NCBI GenBank assembly: GCA_002238785.1
Contig: MPNA01000002.1
Coordinates: forward strand, 62,001 to 126,000
Direction of reading: 5' to 3'
DNA from: a bacterium OM1 bin76
GTDB taxonomy: Bacteria; Actinomycetota; Acidimicrobiia; Spongiisociales; ZC4RG35
DNA length: 64,000 nucleotides
Positions 17,195 to 25,743 of the stretch are shown piece by piece (the stretch's first letter is position 1; each line of letters starts with the position of its first letter). The notes beneath the pieces were generated by a model. It was not told the DNA's origin. It saw nothing but the letters and a program-made list of their open reading frames with translations, and ran no database searches. The translations under genes were made by a program, and so were the position numbers.

Positions 17195-19002
17195 CACAGC
17201 AGTCCCAGGTCGAGGGCGGAACGCAGGGCGATGGCGGCCGTGTGGCCCAGGCCGCAGATGGAGGCATCCCGCATGGCCAGATCGATCTCTGCTATCAAAT
17301 CTTTGTCTCCTGGTCGGGGTTGCCGGCGGAGGCGCGCCAAGGCTTCTTCCAAACGAACAGTACCAACCCGGCACGGGACGCACTGCCCGCAGGTCTCGTC
17401 TCTGAAGAATTCGGCGATCCGCGTCAGGATGTCTCCGAAGTCGGTGTGTTGATCGAACGGCATTATCACCCCGGACCCCAGGGAGACTCCCGCCTCCGAG
17501 GCGGCCTCGAAAGTCAGGGGCATACTCAGCAGGTCGGGCAGCACGAACGAACCGGCCGCGCCCCCCAACAGGACGGCTCGCAGGTGCAGGCCATCCGGCA
17601 GACCTCCGGCCAAGTCGATCAACTCCCCCAGGGTGGCGCCGAACTCCACCTCGTAGACGCCGGGACGTTTGACCGCTCCCGACAGGCAGAACAGCTTGGG
17701 TCCCGTGGATTGGGCGGTACCCAACTGGGCGAAGGCGTCACCGCCCTCGGTGACGATGTCGAGCACGTTGCAGAGCGTCTCCACGTTGTTGATGACGGTC
17801 GGCTTGCCGAACAGTCCCGACACCGTGGGAAAGGGAGGCTTGTTGCGCGGTTCGCCCCGGAGGCCCTCGATGGAATTCATCAGGGCAGTCTCCTCGCCGC
17901 AGATGTAGGCTCCCTGGCCCCTGCGGATCTCGATGTCAAAGTCCACCCCGGTGTCGGCGTCCTCACCCAGCAGACCCTGCCGGCGAGCCTCCTGCAGGGC
18001 TCGGGAGAGGCGCTTGGTGGCCAGGGGATACTCTCCTCTTATGTACAGGTAGCCGCGGCGGGCGCCGATGGCAAACCCCGTGATGGTCATGGCCTCGACC
18101 ACCGAGAAGGGATCGTCCTCCATCAGGACGCGGTCTTTGAACGTGCCCGGCTCCGACTCGTCGGCGTTGCAGATCAGGTAGCGAACCGGTTCCGGTGAGT
18201 TGGCGACGGTCTCCCACTTGATCCAGGCCGGGAAGGCTGCCCCGCCCCGACCCCGCAGACCCGAGGCCTTGACTTCGGCCACCACCCGTGCCCGTCCCAT
18301 CCGGACGGCGGCCTCCAATGCCTGGTATCCCCCGGCCGCCAGGTAGGAGTCGATGGACCCGGGATCAACCGCGCCCACCCGCCGCAGCAGGCGAAGATGA
18401 GGTTGTCCGAACTGGGGAATGGGTGGCGGTTGCGGACGCCCATTGGGACTGTGCCGGTCGGGGGACAACCCATTGAGTCGGGCGGTGTCCGGCCCCACCA
18501 CCACCATGTCGTCCTTTCCTGCTCGCTGTATGTAGGCGGCGGGAGTCCGATCGCACTGGCCCAGGCACGGTGATGGCGCCCAGCGGGAATCGGGAGGTTG
18601 AAGCTCGCCGGACTCGAATCTGTCGATCAGGTCCAGGGCGCCCTGGCGGCGACACACGATGTCGTCGCAGATGTGCCACACCTGCGGGGGAGAGGGGTCC
18701 ACGGATATCAGCGAGTAGAAGGTGGCCACCCCCCAAGCTTCGGCAGGGGGCACGGAGAGAACCCGGCAGATGTGCATGAGCGCGCCCTCGGAGACCCAGC
18801 CAATCTCGGATTGCACCGTCTCCAAGGCTGGTAGCAGAAGATGGCGGCGATTCACCACGCTGCGGCGCCCGGTCCGGAAGATGCGAAGGTTGGAGTCGGT
18901 GCGAACCCGGTCGTGGCTTTCAGAGTCCGGGATGCCGGTGGCCCTCTCCACCACCCTCCGTTCTTCGGCGGTGGGCTGGGCATCCGTGAAACGAAGGTCC
19001 AT
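17194..19002 (-). CDS. NuoE-NuoF fusion, NADH-binding subunit of formate dehydrogenase
   Basis: The 602-residue product fuses a thioredoxin-like [2Fe-2S] NuoE/FdsG domain (about 50-180, ligands CDDIVC and CLGQC) to a NuoF/FdsB domain. The NuoF part has the NADH/FMN-binding GLRGRGGAAFP, the GAYICGEETAL segment and the C-terminal [4Fe-4S] site ETCGQCVPCRVGT followed by CGLGHTA. In soluble formate dehydrogenases this subunit reduces NAD+ with electrons from formate. The gene starts 24 bases after the catalytic gene and overlaps the Fe-S module gene, so the three are one transcript. A role in complex I is less likely because no nuoA-D or nuoG sits here, but the similarity to complex I is real. 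Confidence 0.88.
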   Translation of the reverse strand: MDLRFTDAQPTAEERRVVERATGIPDSESHDRVRTDSNLRIFRTGRRSVVNRRHLLLPALETVQSEIGWVSEGALMHICRVLSVPPAEAWGVATFYSLISVDPSPPQVWHICDDIVCRRQGALDLIDRFESGELQPPDSRWAPSPCLGQCDRTPAAYIQRAGKDDMVVVGPDTARLNGLSPDRHSPNGRPQPPPIPQFGQPHLRLLRRVGAVDPGSIDSYLAAGGYQALEAAVRMGRARVVAEVKASGLRGRGGAAFPAWIKWETVANSPEPVRYLICNADESEPGTFKDRVLMEDDPFSVVEAMTITGFAIGARRGYLYIRGEYPLATKRLSRALQEARRQGLLGEDADTGVDFDIEIRRGQGAYICGEETALMNSIEGLRGEPRNKPPFPTVSGLFGKPTVINNVETLCNVLDIVTEGGDAFAQLGTAQSTGPKLFCLSGAVKRPGVYEVEFGATLGELIDLAGGLPDGLHLRAVLLGGAAGSFVLPDLLSMPLTFEAASEAGVSLGSGVIMPFDQHTDFGDILTRIAEFFRDETCGQCVPCRVGTVRLEEALARLRRQPRPGDKDLIAEIDLAMRDASICGLGHTAAIALRSALDLGLL

Positions 19003-19026
19003 CAGTCAGGCATGATCGCTGGCTGG

Positions 19027-20928
19027 CTACCCGACCAACGCCGGCGCTTTTTCGACCCTTACCGCGGTTGCCTTGAACTCGGCGGTGCCGCTCTTGGGGT
19101 CCCAGGCCTCGATAGTCAGTTTGTTGATGTCGGCCTGTTCGGGGAAGTGGACCGACATGAACACCAAACCGGGGCGGAGGCTGTGGTCCACGCGGGCGGG
19201 TACCGTGATGGAACCTCGCCGGGAGGTGACCCGTACCTCTTCCCCCTCGGCTATCTCCCACTCAGCGGAGTCCTCGGGAGAGATGTCCAGGGTTCCTCCG
19301 AACCGGAGGGGTGAGGCGGTGCTGCCGCTCTGAACTCCGGTGTTGTAGGAATCCAGGTGACGGCCGGTGGTGAGCCGGATCGGGTAATCGGCGGTGAGAC
19401 TGTCAACCGGAGGCGCCCATTCCACCACATGGAATGGCGCCAGCGGACCAACCGGCGGGTTCGCCCACAGTCGGGAGTGGAGAAAGAGTTCGCCGGGATC
19501 GTCCTCGTCAAGGCAGGGCCATTGCAGACCGCCGTTCTCCTCCAGGCGGCGGTAGGACATCCCCCCGTGCATGGGAGACAAGGAGCGCAATTCGTTCCAC
19601 ACCTCTTCCGCGGTGGGTTGCCCCCAGCCATGCCCCAAGGCGGCTGCCAGATGACTGATGATCGAGGAGTCGGTGCGGGCCTCTCCCGGTGGTCGGAGGG
19701 CGGGCCGCACTCTCTGGACCCTCCGCTCGCTGGAGGTCACCGTACCCTCGGCTTCGCACCAGTCGGCGGCCGCGGGAAGCACCACGTCAGCCATCTGAGC
19801 AGTGCGGGTCAAGAAGATGTCCTGGACCACCATGAAGTCCAGTCCCTCCATCAGGTGCCGGGCTCTTTGGACGTCCGCCTCGGAATCGGCCGGATTCTCC
19901 CCGATCACATACAGACCTCGCAGGTGTCCCTCTTCCATGGCCTCGAACATCAGGGTGAGATGACGTCCCTTGCGTGGAGGGATGGAGGCCCCCCACACCT
20001 TTTCGAATTTAGCCCGCAGTTCATCGTTTTCGACGTCTTGGAAGCCGGGCAGTTTGTTGGGGATCGCCCCCATGTCGCCGCCTCCCTGGACGTTGTTCTG
20101 TCCTCGGAGGGGCACCAGTCCCGATCCGTAGCGACCCACATGACCGCACAGCAGAGCCAGGTTGATGAGAGCCAGGACATTGTCGGTGGCATTGTGATGT
20201 TCGGTAATCCCCAGCGTCCAGCACAGTTGGGCCCGGTCGGCCCGCGCGTAGGTGTGAGCCAGGGTACGGATGGCGTGAGCGGGCACGCCCGTGACGCGTT
20301 CTCCCCGTTCCAGGGTCCACTTTTCCACGCTTCGGGCGTACTCGTCGAAGTTGAGGGTTGACCGTTCGATGAACCTGCGGTTCTCCAGTCCTTCGGACAG
20401 TATCTCTCTGGCCATTGCGTTGGACAGCGCGATGTCCGATCCGACATCGATCCCAAGCCACAAGTCTGCCCACTCGGCGGATTCGCTGCGGCGGGGGTCC
20501 ACGCAGAACAATTGGGCGCCGCGCCGCACTGCGCGGATCACCCGGTGGAAAAAGATCGGATGAGCGGCTCGGGCATTGGATCCCCAGAGGATCACCACCT
20601 CGGCGTCATCCATCTCCTGATAGGAACTGGTGCCCCCTCCGGCTCCGAAAACTGCCGCCAGACCGGCGACGCTGGGAGCGTGTCAGGTCCGGTTACAGGA
20701 ATCTATGTTGTTGGTGCCCATCACCACCCTGCCGAACTTCTGAGCCAAGAAGTTGGTCTCGTTGGTGGCTTTGGAACAGGAGAATATCCCTATGCCTTCT
20801 CCACCATGAGCATCGCGGACCGCGCCGAGGCCTCCTGCAGCCCTGGCTAGCGCTTCGGTCCAGGAGGCCCTCTCCAACACACCGTTGCGGCGTACCAATG
20901 GGTGGGTCAGCCGGGTCTTTTTTCCCAT
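19027..20928 (-). CDS. fdhF: selenocysteine-containing formate dehydrogenase catalytic subunit
   Basis: The 633-residue product is the bis-MGD catalytic domain of a formate dehydrogenase. The frame is interrupted by TGA at 20683-20685, at codon 82, within NIDSCNRT-TGA-HAPSVAGL. This is exactly where formate dehydrogenases carry Cys or selenocysteine, followed by the catalytic histidine. A SECIS hairpin follows at once, so I read the TGA as selenocysteine and join both halves. Downstream are VILWGSNARAAHP, the LRGQNNVQGGGDMG loop and a C-terminal molybdopterin dinucleotide-binding domain (TGRHLDSYNTG). The usual N-terminal [4Fe-4S] domain is missing and is supplied by the third gene of the operon. 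The product should oxidise formate to CO2. Standard gene calling would split it into 81 and 528 residues. Confidence 0.9.
20642..20685 (-). promoter_or_regulatory. bacterial SECIS element after the UGA codon
   Basis: Reading along the gene, the UGA is followed 18 nt later by the loop GGUCU. That loop is closed by a 6-bp stem GUCGCC/GGCGGC (one G-U pair), with a 5-bp lower stem GCUCC/GGAGC. From established knowledge of Escherichia coli fdhF, the SelB-binding loop there is also GGUCU at the same distance from UGA. This supports insertion of selenocysteine rather than termination. Confidence 0.88.
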
Positions 20929-21099
20929 GGTTGACTCTCCTCGAATGTTCTCTCTTTTTCAGGCCCGTAGGCGTATCTTAACACAATGTAAAAGGGAGTG
21001 GGATTGAAAACCGGGCAGAACTGTGCCACCTGGCGGCACTAGGAAAGACAAGGACCCCAAGCGCCGGGTGATCCGGGACTCAACCCGCCATGGTCGGAC

Positions 21100-22866
21100 T
21101 CAGAAGAGGCCGACCACCTTTCCAGAGGAATCGATGTCCACATTGAGGTAAGCAGGCGTAGACGACAGGCCTGGCATGGTGCGCACTGCTCCCACCAACG
21201 GATAGATGAACCCGGCGCCAACCGAGGCGCGTACCTCCCTGATGGGAAGGGTGTACCCGCGGGGGGCGCCCCTGAGGTTGGGGTCATGGCTGATGGAAAG
21301 GTGGGTCTTTGCCATACAGATCGGCAGATCCCCGAACCCCGATTTCTCGTACTGGGCTAGTTGGCGGTTGGCCAAGGGCGTGTAGGAGACGTCTGCGGCT
21401 CCGTAGACATGGCGGGCAATGCTCTCGATTTTCTCCTTGAGGGAGAACTCGTTGGGGTACAGAAGGCTGAAATCACCTTCCGCCGTGCAGGCGTCCTCCA
21501 CGGCTTCTGCCATTTGCAGGGCGCCCTGGCCTCCGTTGGCCCAGTGAGTGGTTGGCGCCGCCGCGTGGGCCCCGGCTTCGGTGGCCGCTGCCTGGATGTA
21601 CGCGATCTCCCTTTCGGTGTCGGTGGGGAACACGTTGACTGCCACCACGGCCGGTATTCCGAACCGCTTGATGGTGTCGAGGTGTGCCTGCATGTTGACG
21701 ACGCCCTCTCTCAATAGCGGCAGGTTCTCCTCCACGTAGGCCTTGGGAAGCGGTCGTCCCGGCTTCACCGGCGGGCCTCCTCCCTGGGTCTTGAGAGCCC
21801 GGATGGTGGTGGTCAGCACCACACAGTCGGGCACCAGGCCGGAGGTGCGACATTTGATGTTGAAGAACTTCTCCATGCCCATGTCGGCGCCGAAACCGGA
21901 TTCGGTGATCGTGTAGTCGGCCAACTGGAGGGCCACCCGATCCGCCAGCACCGACGAGTTTCCGTGGGCGATGTTGGCAAAGGGTCCCGCATGGACGAAG
22001 ACGCCCTGCCCTTCCAGGGTCTGCATCAAAGTGGGATGGAGGGCGTCCTTCATCAGCACGGTCACCGCCCCCGCCACCCCCAGGTCCTCGAGTGTGAGTG
22101 GTTCCCCGCTCTTGGATGTGCCGAACACCATCTTGGCGCAGCGTTCCCGAAGGTTGCGCAGGGCGGAGGCGTAGTCCTGCCCGTCAACCAGGGCGAGGAT
22201 GGCCATGATCTCGCTGGCCACGGTGATGTCGTAACCAGATTCGCGGGGTAGACCGTCGATGCGGCCCCCGAGTCCGAGCACGATGTTGCGAAGTGCCCGG
22301 TCGTTGACGTCTACTACCCGCCGCCACAGGATGGCGTGCGGGTCGATGTCCAAGCGCCCCAGGCCCCGCTCTGCAAGTTGCTCATCGTCGAGCCTCTCTT
22401 CGAAGTACCACCGGGCGTCGATGGCTGCCGCCGCCAGGTTATGGGCTACTCCGATGGCGTGTAGGTCCCCGGTGAGGTGTAGGTTGAACTCCTCCATGGG
22501 AATGACCTGGCTGTATCCCCCTCCGGCCGCTCCTCCTTTGATCCCGAAGGTGGGGCCCATGCTGGGTTGGCGAATACAGGCCATCACGTTGCGCCCCCGG
22601 GCGCCCAAGCCCTGGGTCAGGCCGATGGTGGTGGTGGTCTTGCCCTCTCCCAAGGGGGTTGGGGTGACGGCCGTCACGTCCACGTAACGGCCCTGAGGGC
22701 GGTTGCGAACCCGCTTCAGGACATCGAGATGGACCTTGGCCTTGTCATGCCCAAAGGGGATTAGCTCTTCGGTTCTGATCCCCACCCGGTCCGCTATTTC
22801 GGTGATGGGAATTACCTGGGCGGCTTGGGCGATGTCCAGGTCGGAGGGGATGGGGGACGAATTCAA
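21100..22866 (-). CDS. fhs: formate-tetrahydrofolate ligase
   Basis: The 588-residue product makes 10-formyl-THF from formate, THF and ATP, and can run in reverse to release formate. The P-loop TPLGEGKTTTTIGL and the family signature around QPSMGPTFGIKGGAAGGGY are intact, and length is close to the family norm. A TTG start is supported by an AGGAGG seven bases upstream. It is transcribed toward the formate dehydrogenase genes with a 171-base gap, so it may be co-transcribed or have its own terminator (only a weak GTGCC/GGCAC hairpin at 21023-21039 is seen). The pairing points to formate as a C1 intermediate here. Confidence 0.95.
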   Translation of the reverse strand: MNSSPIPSDLDIAQAAQVIPITEIADRVGIRTEELIPFGHDKAKVHLDVLKRVRNRPQGRYVDVTAVTPTPLGEGKTTTTIGLTQGLGARGRNVMACIRQPSMGPTFGIKGGAAGGGYSQVIPMEEFNLHLTGDLHAIGVAHNLAAAAIDARWYFEERLDDEQLAERGLGRLDIDPHAILWRRVVDVNDRALRNIVLGLGGRIDGLPRESGYDITVASEIMAILALVDGQDYASALRNLRERCAKMVFGTSKSGEPLTLEDLGVAGAVTVLMKDALHPTLMQTLEGQGVFVHAGPFANIAHGNSSVLADRVALQLADYTITESGFGADMGMEKFFNIKCRTSGLVPDCVVLTTTIRALKTQGGGPPVKPGRPLPKAYVEENLPLLREGVVNMQAHLDTIKRFGIPAVVAVNVFPTDTEREIAYIQAAATEAGAHAAAPTTHWANGGQGALQMAEAVEDACTAEGDFSLLYPNEFSLKEKIESIARHVYGAADVSYTPLANRQLAQYEKSGFGDLPICMAKTHLSISHDPNLRGAPRGYTLPIREVRASVGAGFIYPLVGAVRTMPGLSSTPAYLNVDIDSSGKVVGLF

Positions 22867-22920
22867 GGGAGCGCCTCCTGTGGGGTCTGAGCTTGGGGGT
22901 GTCTAGCGCGAAACAGGCGA

Positions 22921-22957
22921 GTGGTTGTCTACATGTGGTTGTTTACATAATGTTAAC
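22921..22957. promoter_or_regulatory. tandem 14-bp repeats and palindrome between fhs and nuoH
   Basis: The 14-base unit GTGGTTGTCTACAT is followed directly by GTGGTTGTTTACAT (22921-22948, one difference). The second copy runs into an imperfect palindrome, GTTTACAT-A-ATGTTAAC (22941-22957). This AT-rich island in the 279-base divergent gap is a good candidate for a regulator-binding site controlling fhs, the nuo genes or both. No clear -35/-10 pair could be fixed on either strand. Confidence 0.45.
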
Positions 22958-23145
22958 CTGGTCACAGGTCCCTTGGGTCCGGTCGGTGATCCTCTTTTCC
23001 CGGTGGCCGGGCCGCCCGGATGGGGGAGTGGGAGGACTTTCGCGATGAGGCTGGGGCGGCTGGGAGGGTTTTGTCAAACAGTTGCTCATTTCTAATCTCT
23101 CACCTAGGCCGTGGCAGCGCTCTATTCCCTCATTAACAGCCTCTG

Positions 23146-24261
23146 ATGGACTGGATAGATCTCTTATTGGTTGCCGTCCGGGTGGTGGGGGTTTTCGTCC
23201 TGTTGCTGCTGTTGACGGTGGTGAACATTTGGATGGAGCGCAAGGTGGTGGCGGACATGCAGAGTCGCCTGGGTCCCATGCGGGCGGGACCGTGGGGGAT
23301 CCTGCAGACGGTTGCCGACGGGTTGAAGCTGTTCTTCAAAGAGCACATAACACCCCGGAAAGTGGATCTGGGCGCATACCTGCTGGCGCCCTTCCTGGCG
23401 GTGGTGCCCGCATTTCTGATTTTCATGATGGTGCCGCTCGGTCCGGGTTTGGAGATTGGGGGCCGGTCGTTGCCGCTGCAGGGCGCCGACCTGAACATCG
23501 GATTGCTGTTCATCCTGGCCATGTCCTCGATGGCCGTGTACGCGGTGGTGCTGGCGGGATGGTCTTCCGGTTCCAAATACCCCCTGTTGGGGGGAGTGCG
23601 GGCCACCGCGCAGGCCATCTCCTACGAGGCGGCGATGGGCCTGGCGATGGTCGCCGTGGTGATGTTCTCTGCCACGGCGCCCGGGGTTGACAGCGGCACT
23701 CTCTCTCTGGCCGAAATCGTGGAGAGGCAGTCGGGCACCTGGTCGGGCGCCGTCGGTTTCCTCGACCCGGTGCTGGGGTACATTCCGCGCTGGAATGTCT
23801 TCCCGCAAGTCGTGGCCTTCGTCATCTTCTTCATAGCGGCGGTGGCGGAGACCAACCGGGCGCCCTTCGACCTTGTGGAAGCCGAACAGGAGATTGTGGG
23901 AGGGTTCCACACCGAATACTCGGGAATCCGCTTTGCGATGTTCTTCCTGGCCGAGTACATCAACATCTTCTCCATGTGCGCCATCGCCGCCACCCTGTTC
24001 CTGGGAGGATGGAACGGTCCGGTTTGGGAGGGTGTGGTTCCCGGATGGATGTCGGCCATACTTCCGGTGGTATGGCTGCTGCTCAAGAGCTACGTGCTGG
24101 TTGTGGTCTTCTTCTGGATAAGGGCCACCCTTCCCAGGCTGCGTTACGACCAGTTGATGACCTTGGGATGGAAGCGGCTGATCCCGCTGTCGATGTTGTG
24201 GCTGGTGATTTCCACGGTGGTGATCGGATTCCGCCACTTCGGTCTGCCGTTTGTCGGGTGA
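23146..24261 (+). CDS. nuoH: NADH-quinone oxidoreductase subunit H
   Basis: The 371-residue membrane subunit of complex I lies at the junction of the membrane and peripheral arms and helps form the quinone chamber. Family motifs include WMERKVVADMQSRLGPMR near the N-terminus and the conserved AETNRAPFDLVEAEQEIVGG loop, followed by FHTEYSG. About eight transmembrane segments are visible. It opens a run of seven contiguous nuo genes (H to N). No strong Shine-Dalgarno sequence precedes the ATG. The peripheral-arm genes nuoA-G are not upstream, which is unusual for a full operon. Confidence 0.95.
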   Translation: MDWIDLLLVAVRVVGVFVLLLLLTVVNIWMERKVVADMQSRLGPMRAGPWGILQTVADGLKLFFKEHITPRKVDLGAYLLAPFLAVVPAFLIFMMVPLGPGLEIGGRSLPLQGADLNIGLLFILAMSSMAVYAVVLAGWSSGSKYPLLGGVRATAQAISYEAAMGLAMVAVVMFSATAPGVDSGTLSLAEIVERQSGTWSGAVGFLDPVLGYIPRWNVFPQVVAFVIFFIAAVAETNRAPFDLVEAEQEIVGGFHTEYSGIRFAMFFLAEYINIFSMCAIAATLFLGGWNGPVWEGVVPGWMSAILPVVWLLLKSYVLVVVFFWIRATLPRLRYDQLMTLGWKRLIPLSMLWLVISTVVIGFRHFGLPFVG

Positions 24262-24270
24262 GGAGAGAAT

Positions 24271-24909
24271 ATGGGAATGTTTAGCGATCTTTGGAAAGGC
24301 TTCAAGGTAACTGGGTCGATCGGTCTTCGGGGGCTGTTCGGTAAGGGCATCGTCACCACCCAGTACCCCAAGGAGATGCGGGAGAAGCCGGTGCGATTCC
24401 ATGGTCGACATGTGCTGAATCGGTATCCCGACGGCATGGAGAAGTGCATAGGATGCGAGTTGTGCGCCGGCGCCTGTCCCGCCCGCTGCATCTATGTGCG
24501 GGGCGCCGACAATCCCCCCGAGGATCCCCAGAGTCCCGGAGAGCGCTTCGGGTATGTGTACGAGATAAACATGTTGCGATGCATCTTCTGCGGCCTTTGC
24601 GTGGAGGCCTGCCCCACTGAAGCCATCACCATGAGCCACCTGTTCGAAATGTCTGTCACCAACCGCAGCGACGCCATCCACACCAAGGACGAATTGCTGA
24701 TGGAGAAGGACGGATCGGTGCCCCATGTTTACTCCGAGGACCCGTTCGCGGACCTTTCGGAACTGGATGCCGCCGACGGTTGGATGCGCGCCACGTCACC
24801 AAGCGGCGTGGCCGCCTATGAGGGCGAGAAAATGTGGCAGGACACCCCGGGCTCCGCTTCCTGGGAACCGGAGCCCGACCAGGAGACCAGGGACTCTCCC
24901 GATGGTTGA
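24271..24909 (+). CDS. nuoI: NADH-quinone oxidoreductase subunit I
   Basis: The 212-residue product is the two-[4Fe-4S] ferredoxin-like subunit that passes electrons toward the quinone site (clusters N6a/N6b). The ligand motifs are [12 protein letters not shown] and [12 protein letters not shown]. The N-terminus ([13 protein letters not shown]) matches bacterial NuoI. A GAGGAG sits just ahead of the ATG, nine bases after nuoH. The C-terminal tail beyond residue 150 is acidic and non-conserved. The stop overlaps the nuoJ start. Confidence 0.95.
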   Translation: MGMFSDLWKGFKVTGSIGLRGLFGKGIVTTQYPKEMREKPVRFHGRHVLNRYPDGMEKCIGCELCAGACPARCIYVRGADNPPEDPQSPGERFGYVYEINMLRCIFCGLCVEACPTEAITMSHLFEMSVTNRSDAIHTKDELLMEKDGSVPHVYSEDPFADLSELDAADGWMRATSPSGVAAYEGEKMWQDTPGSASWEPEPDQETRDSPDG

Positions 24910-25435
24910 ACTTGTCATCTTCGTGTTGATGGGTTCAGGGGCTTTGGCGGGGGGAGTCACGGTGGTGATGGCCCGCAATCCGGTCCGCTCGGCGATGGGA
25001 ATGCTGGGGTCCCTGGTGTCCTTGGCGGTCATCTATGTGGTCAACCTGGCCCACCTGGTGGCGGCGGTGCAGGTGGTGGTTTACGCCGGGGCGGTGCTCA
25101 CGCTGTTCCTTTTCGTCATCATGTTCATCGGGGTGGACCGCGCCGAGGACACCTCCGAGACCATTCCGCTGCAGCGAAAGTTGGTGGCAGGACTCGCCCT
25201 GGTAGTGGCGGTGGGGGCTGCAGTGCTGGTTTGGAGGGGCAGGTTTTCTTGGACGCCCGCCGCTGCGGAGTCGGTACCGATTCCCAATGGGACGGTCCAA
25301 GCGCTGGGCGGGGAGTTGTTCACCACCTGGGTCCTGGGGGTTGAAATCACCGCCCTGCTGCTGACCATTGCCGCGGTGGGGGCCATAGCACTGGCGTTTT
25401 ACCGGCGTTCAGGGAAGGCTTCGGCAGAGAAGTGA
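24902..25435 (+). CDS. nuoJ: NADH-quinone oxidoreductase subunit J
   Basis: The 177-residue membrane subunit has about five hydrophobic helices and the family segment [20 protein letters not shown], followed by [19 protein letters not shown]. It belongs to the E-channel region of complex I. The ATG at 24902 overlaps the end of nuoI by eight bases. The longer open frame back to 24725 lies inside nuoI and is not coding. nuoK overlaps its stop. Confidence 0.93.
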   Translation: MVELVIFVLMGSGALAGGVTVVMARNPVRSAMGMLGSLVSLAVIYVVNLAHLVAAVQVVVYAGAVLTLFLFVIMFIGVDRAEDTSETIPLQRKLVAGLALVVAVGAAVLVWRGRFSWTPAAAESVPIPNGTVQALGGELFTTWVLGVEITALLLTIAAVGAIALAFYRRSGKASAEK

Positions 25436-25743
25436 TGCTGGAAGTCACCCCAGGCTGGTATATGACGCTGGCCGCCGCGCTATTCGTTCTGGGTTTGACC
25501 GGGGTCCTGGTCAGGCGCAACGCCCTGGTGATGTTCATGAGCGTGGAGTTGATGCTCAACGCGGTGAACCTCACTTTCGTGGCCGCCGGTCGGGCGGCGG
25601 GGGTGCTGGACGGGCAGGTGGCAGTCTTCTTCGTGCTGGTGGTGGCAGCAGCCGAGGTGGTGGTGGGTCTGGCAATCATCGTGGCCATCTTCCGAAGACG
25701 GGAGACCGCCTCCGTCGACGAACTGGCGGCTCTGCGGGGATGA
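25435..25743 (+). CDS. nuoK: NADH-quinone oxidoreductase subunit K
   Basis: The 102-residue product has three transmembrane helices with the conserved [20 protein letters not shown] segment, including the buried glutamate in helix 2, and [18 protein letters not shown] in helix 3 with the second conserved glutamate. Length is typical of NuoK. I take the ATG at 25435, which shares an A with the nuoJ stop (TGATG). A GTG one codon earlier is an alternative. The stop overlaps nuoL as ATGA. Confidence 0.95.
   Translation: MLEVTPGWYMTLAAALFVLGLTGVLVRRNALVMFMSVELMLNAVNLTFVAAGRAAGVLDGQVAVFFVLVVAAAEVVVGLAIIVAIFRRRETASVDELAALRG

Noticed and set aside
20614-20928. Reading the catalytic FDH gene as two genes, or as a nonsense-mutated pseudogene
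   Set aside because: The stop falls exactly on the Sec codon position, homology is continuous across it, and a SECIS with the GGUCU loop follows.
22867-23145. Tetrahydrofolate or other riboswitch upstream of fhs
   Set aside because: I could not match any known riboswitch consensus; the visible structure is DNA-level direct and inverted repeats.
23164-24726. 520-codon open frame antisense to nuoH and nuoI
   Set aside because: The translation is rich in His, Gln, Arg and Gly with no domain, while the opposite strand encodes two complete, conserved complex I subunits.
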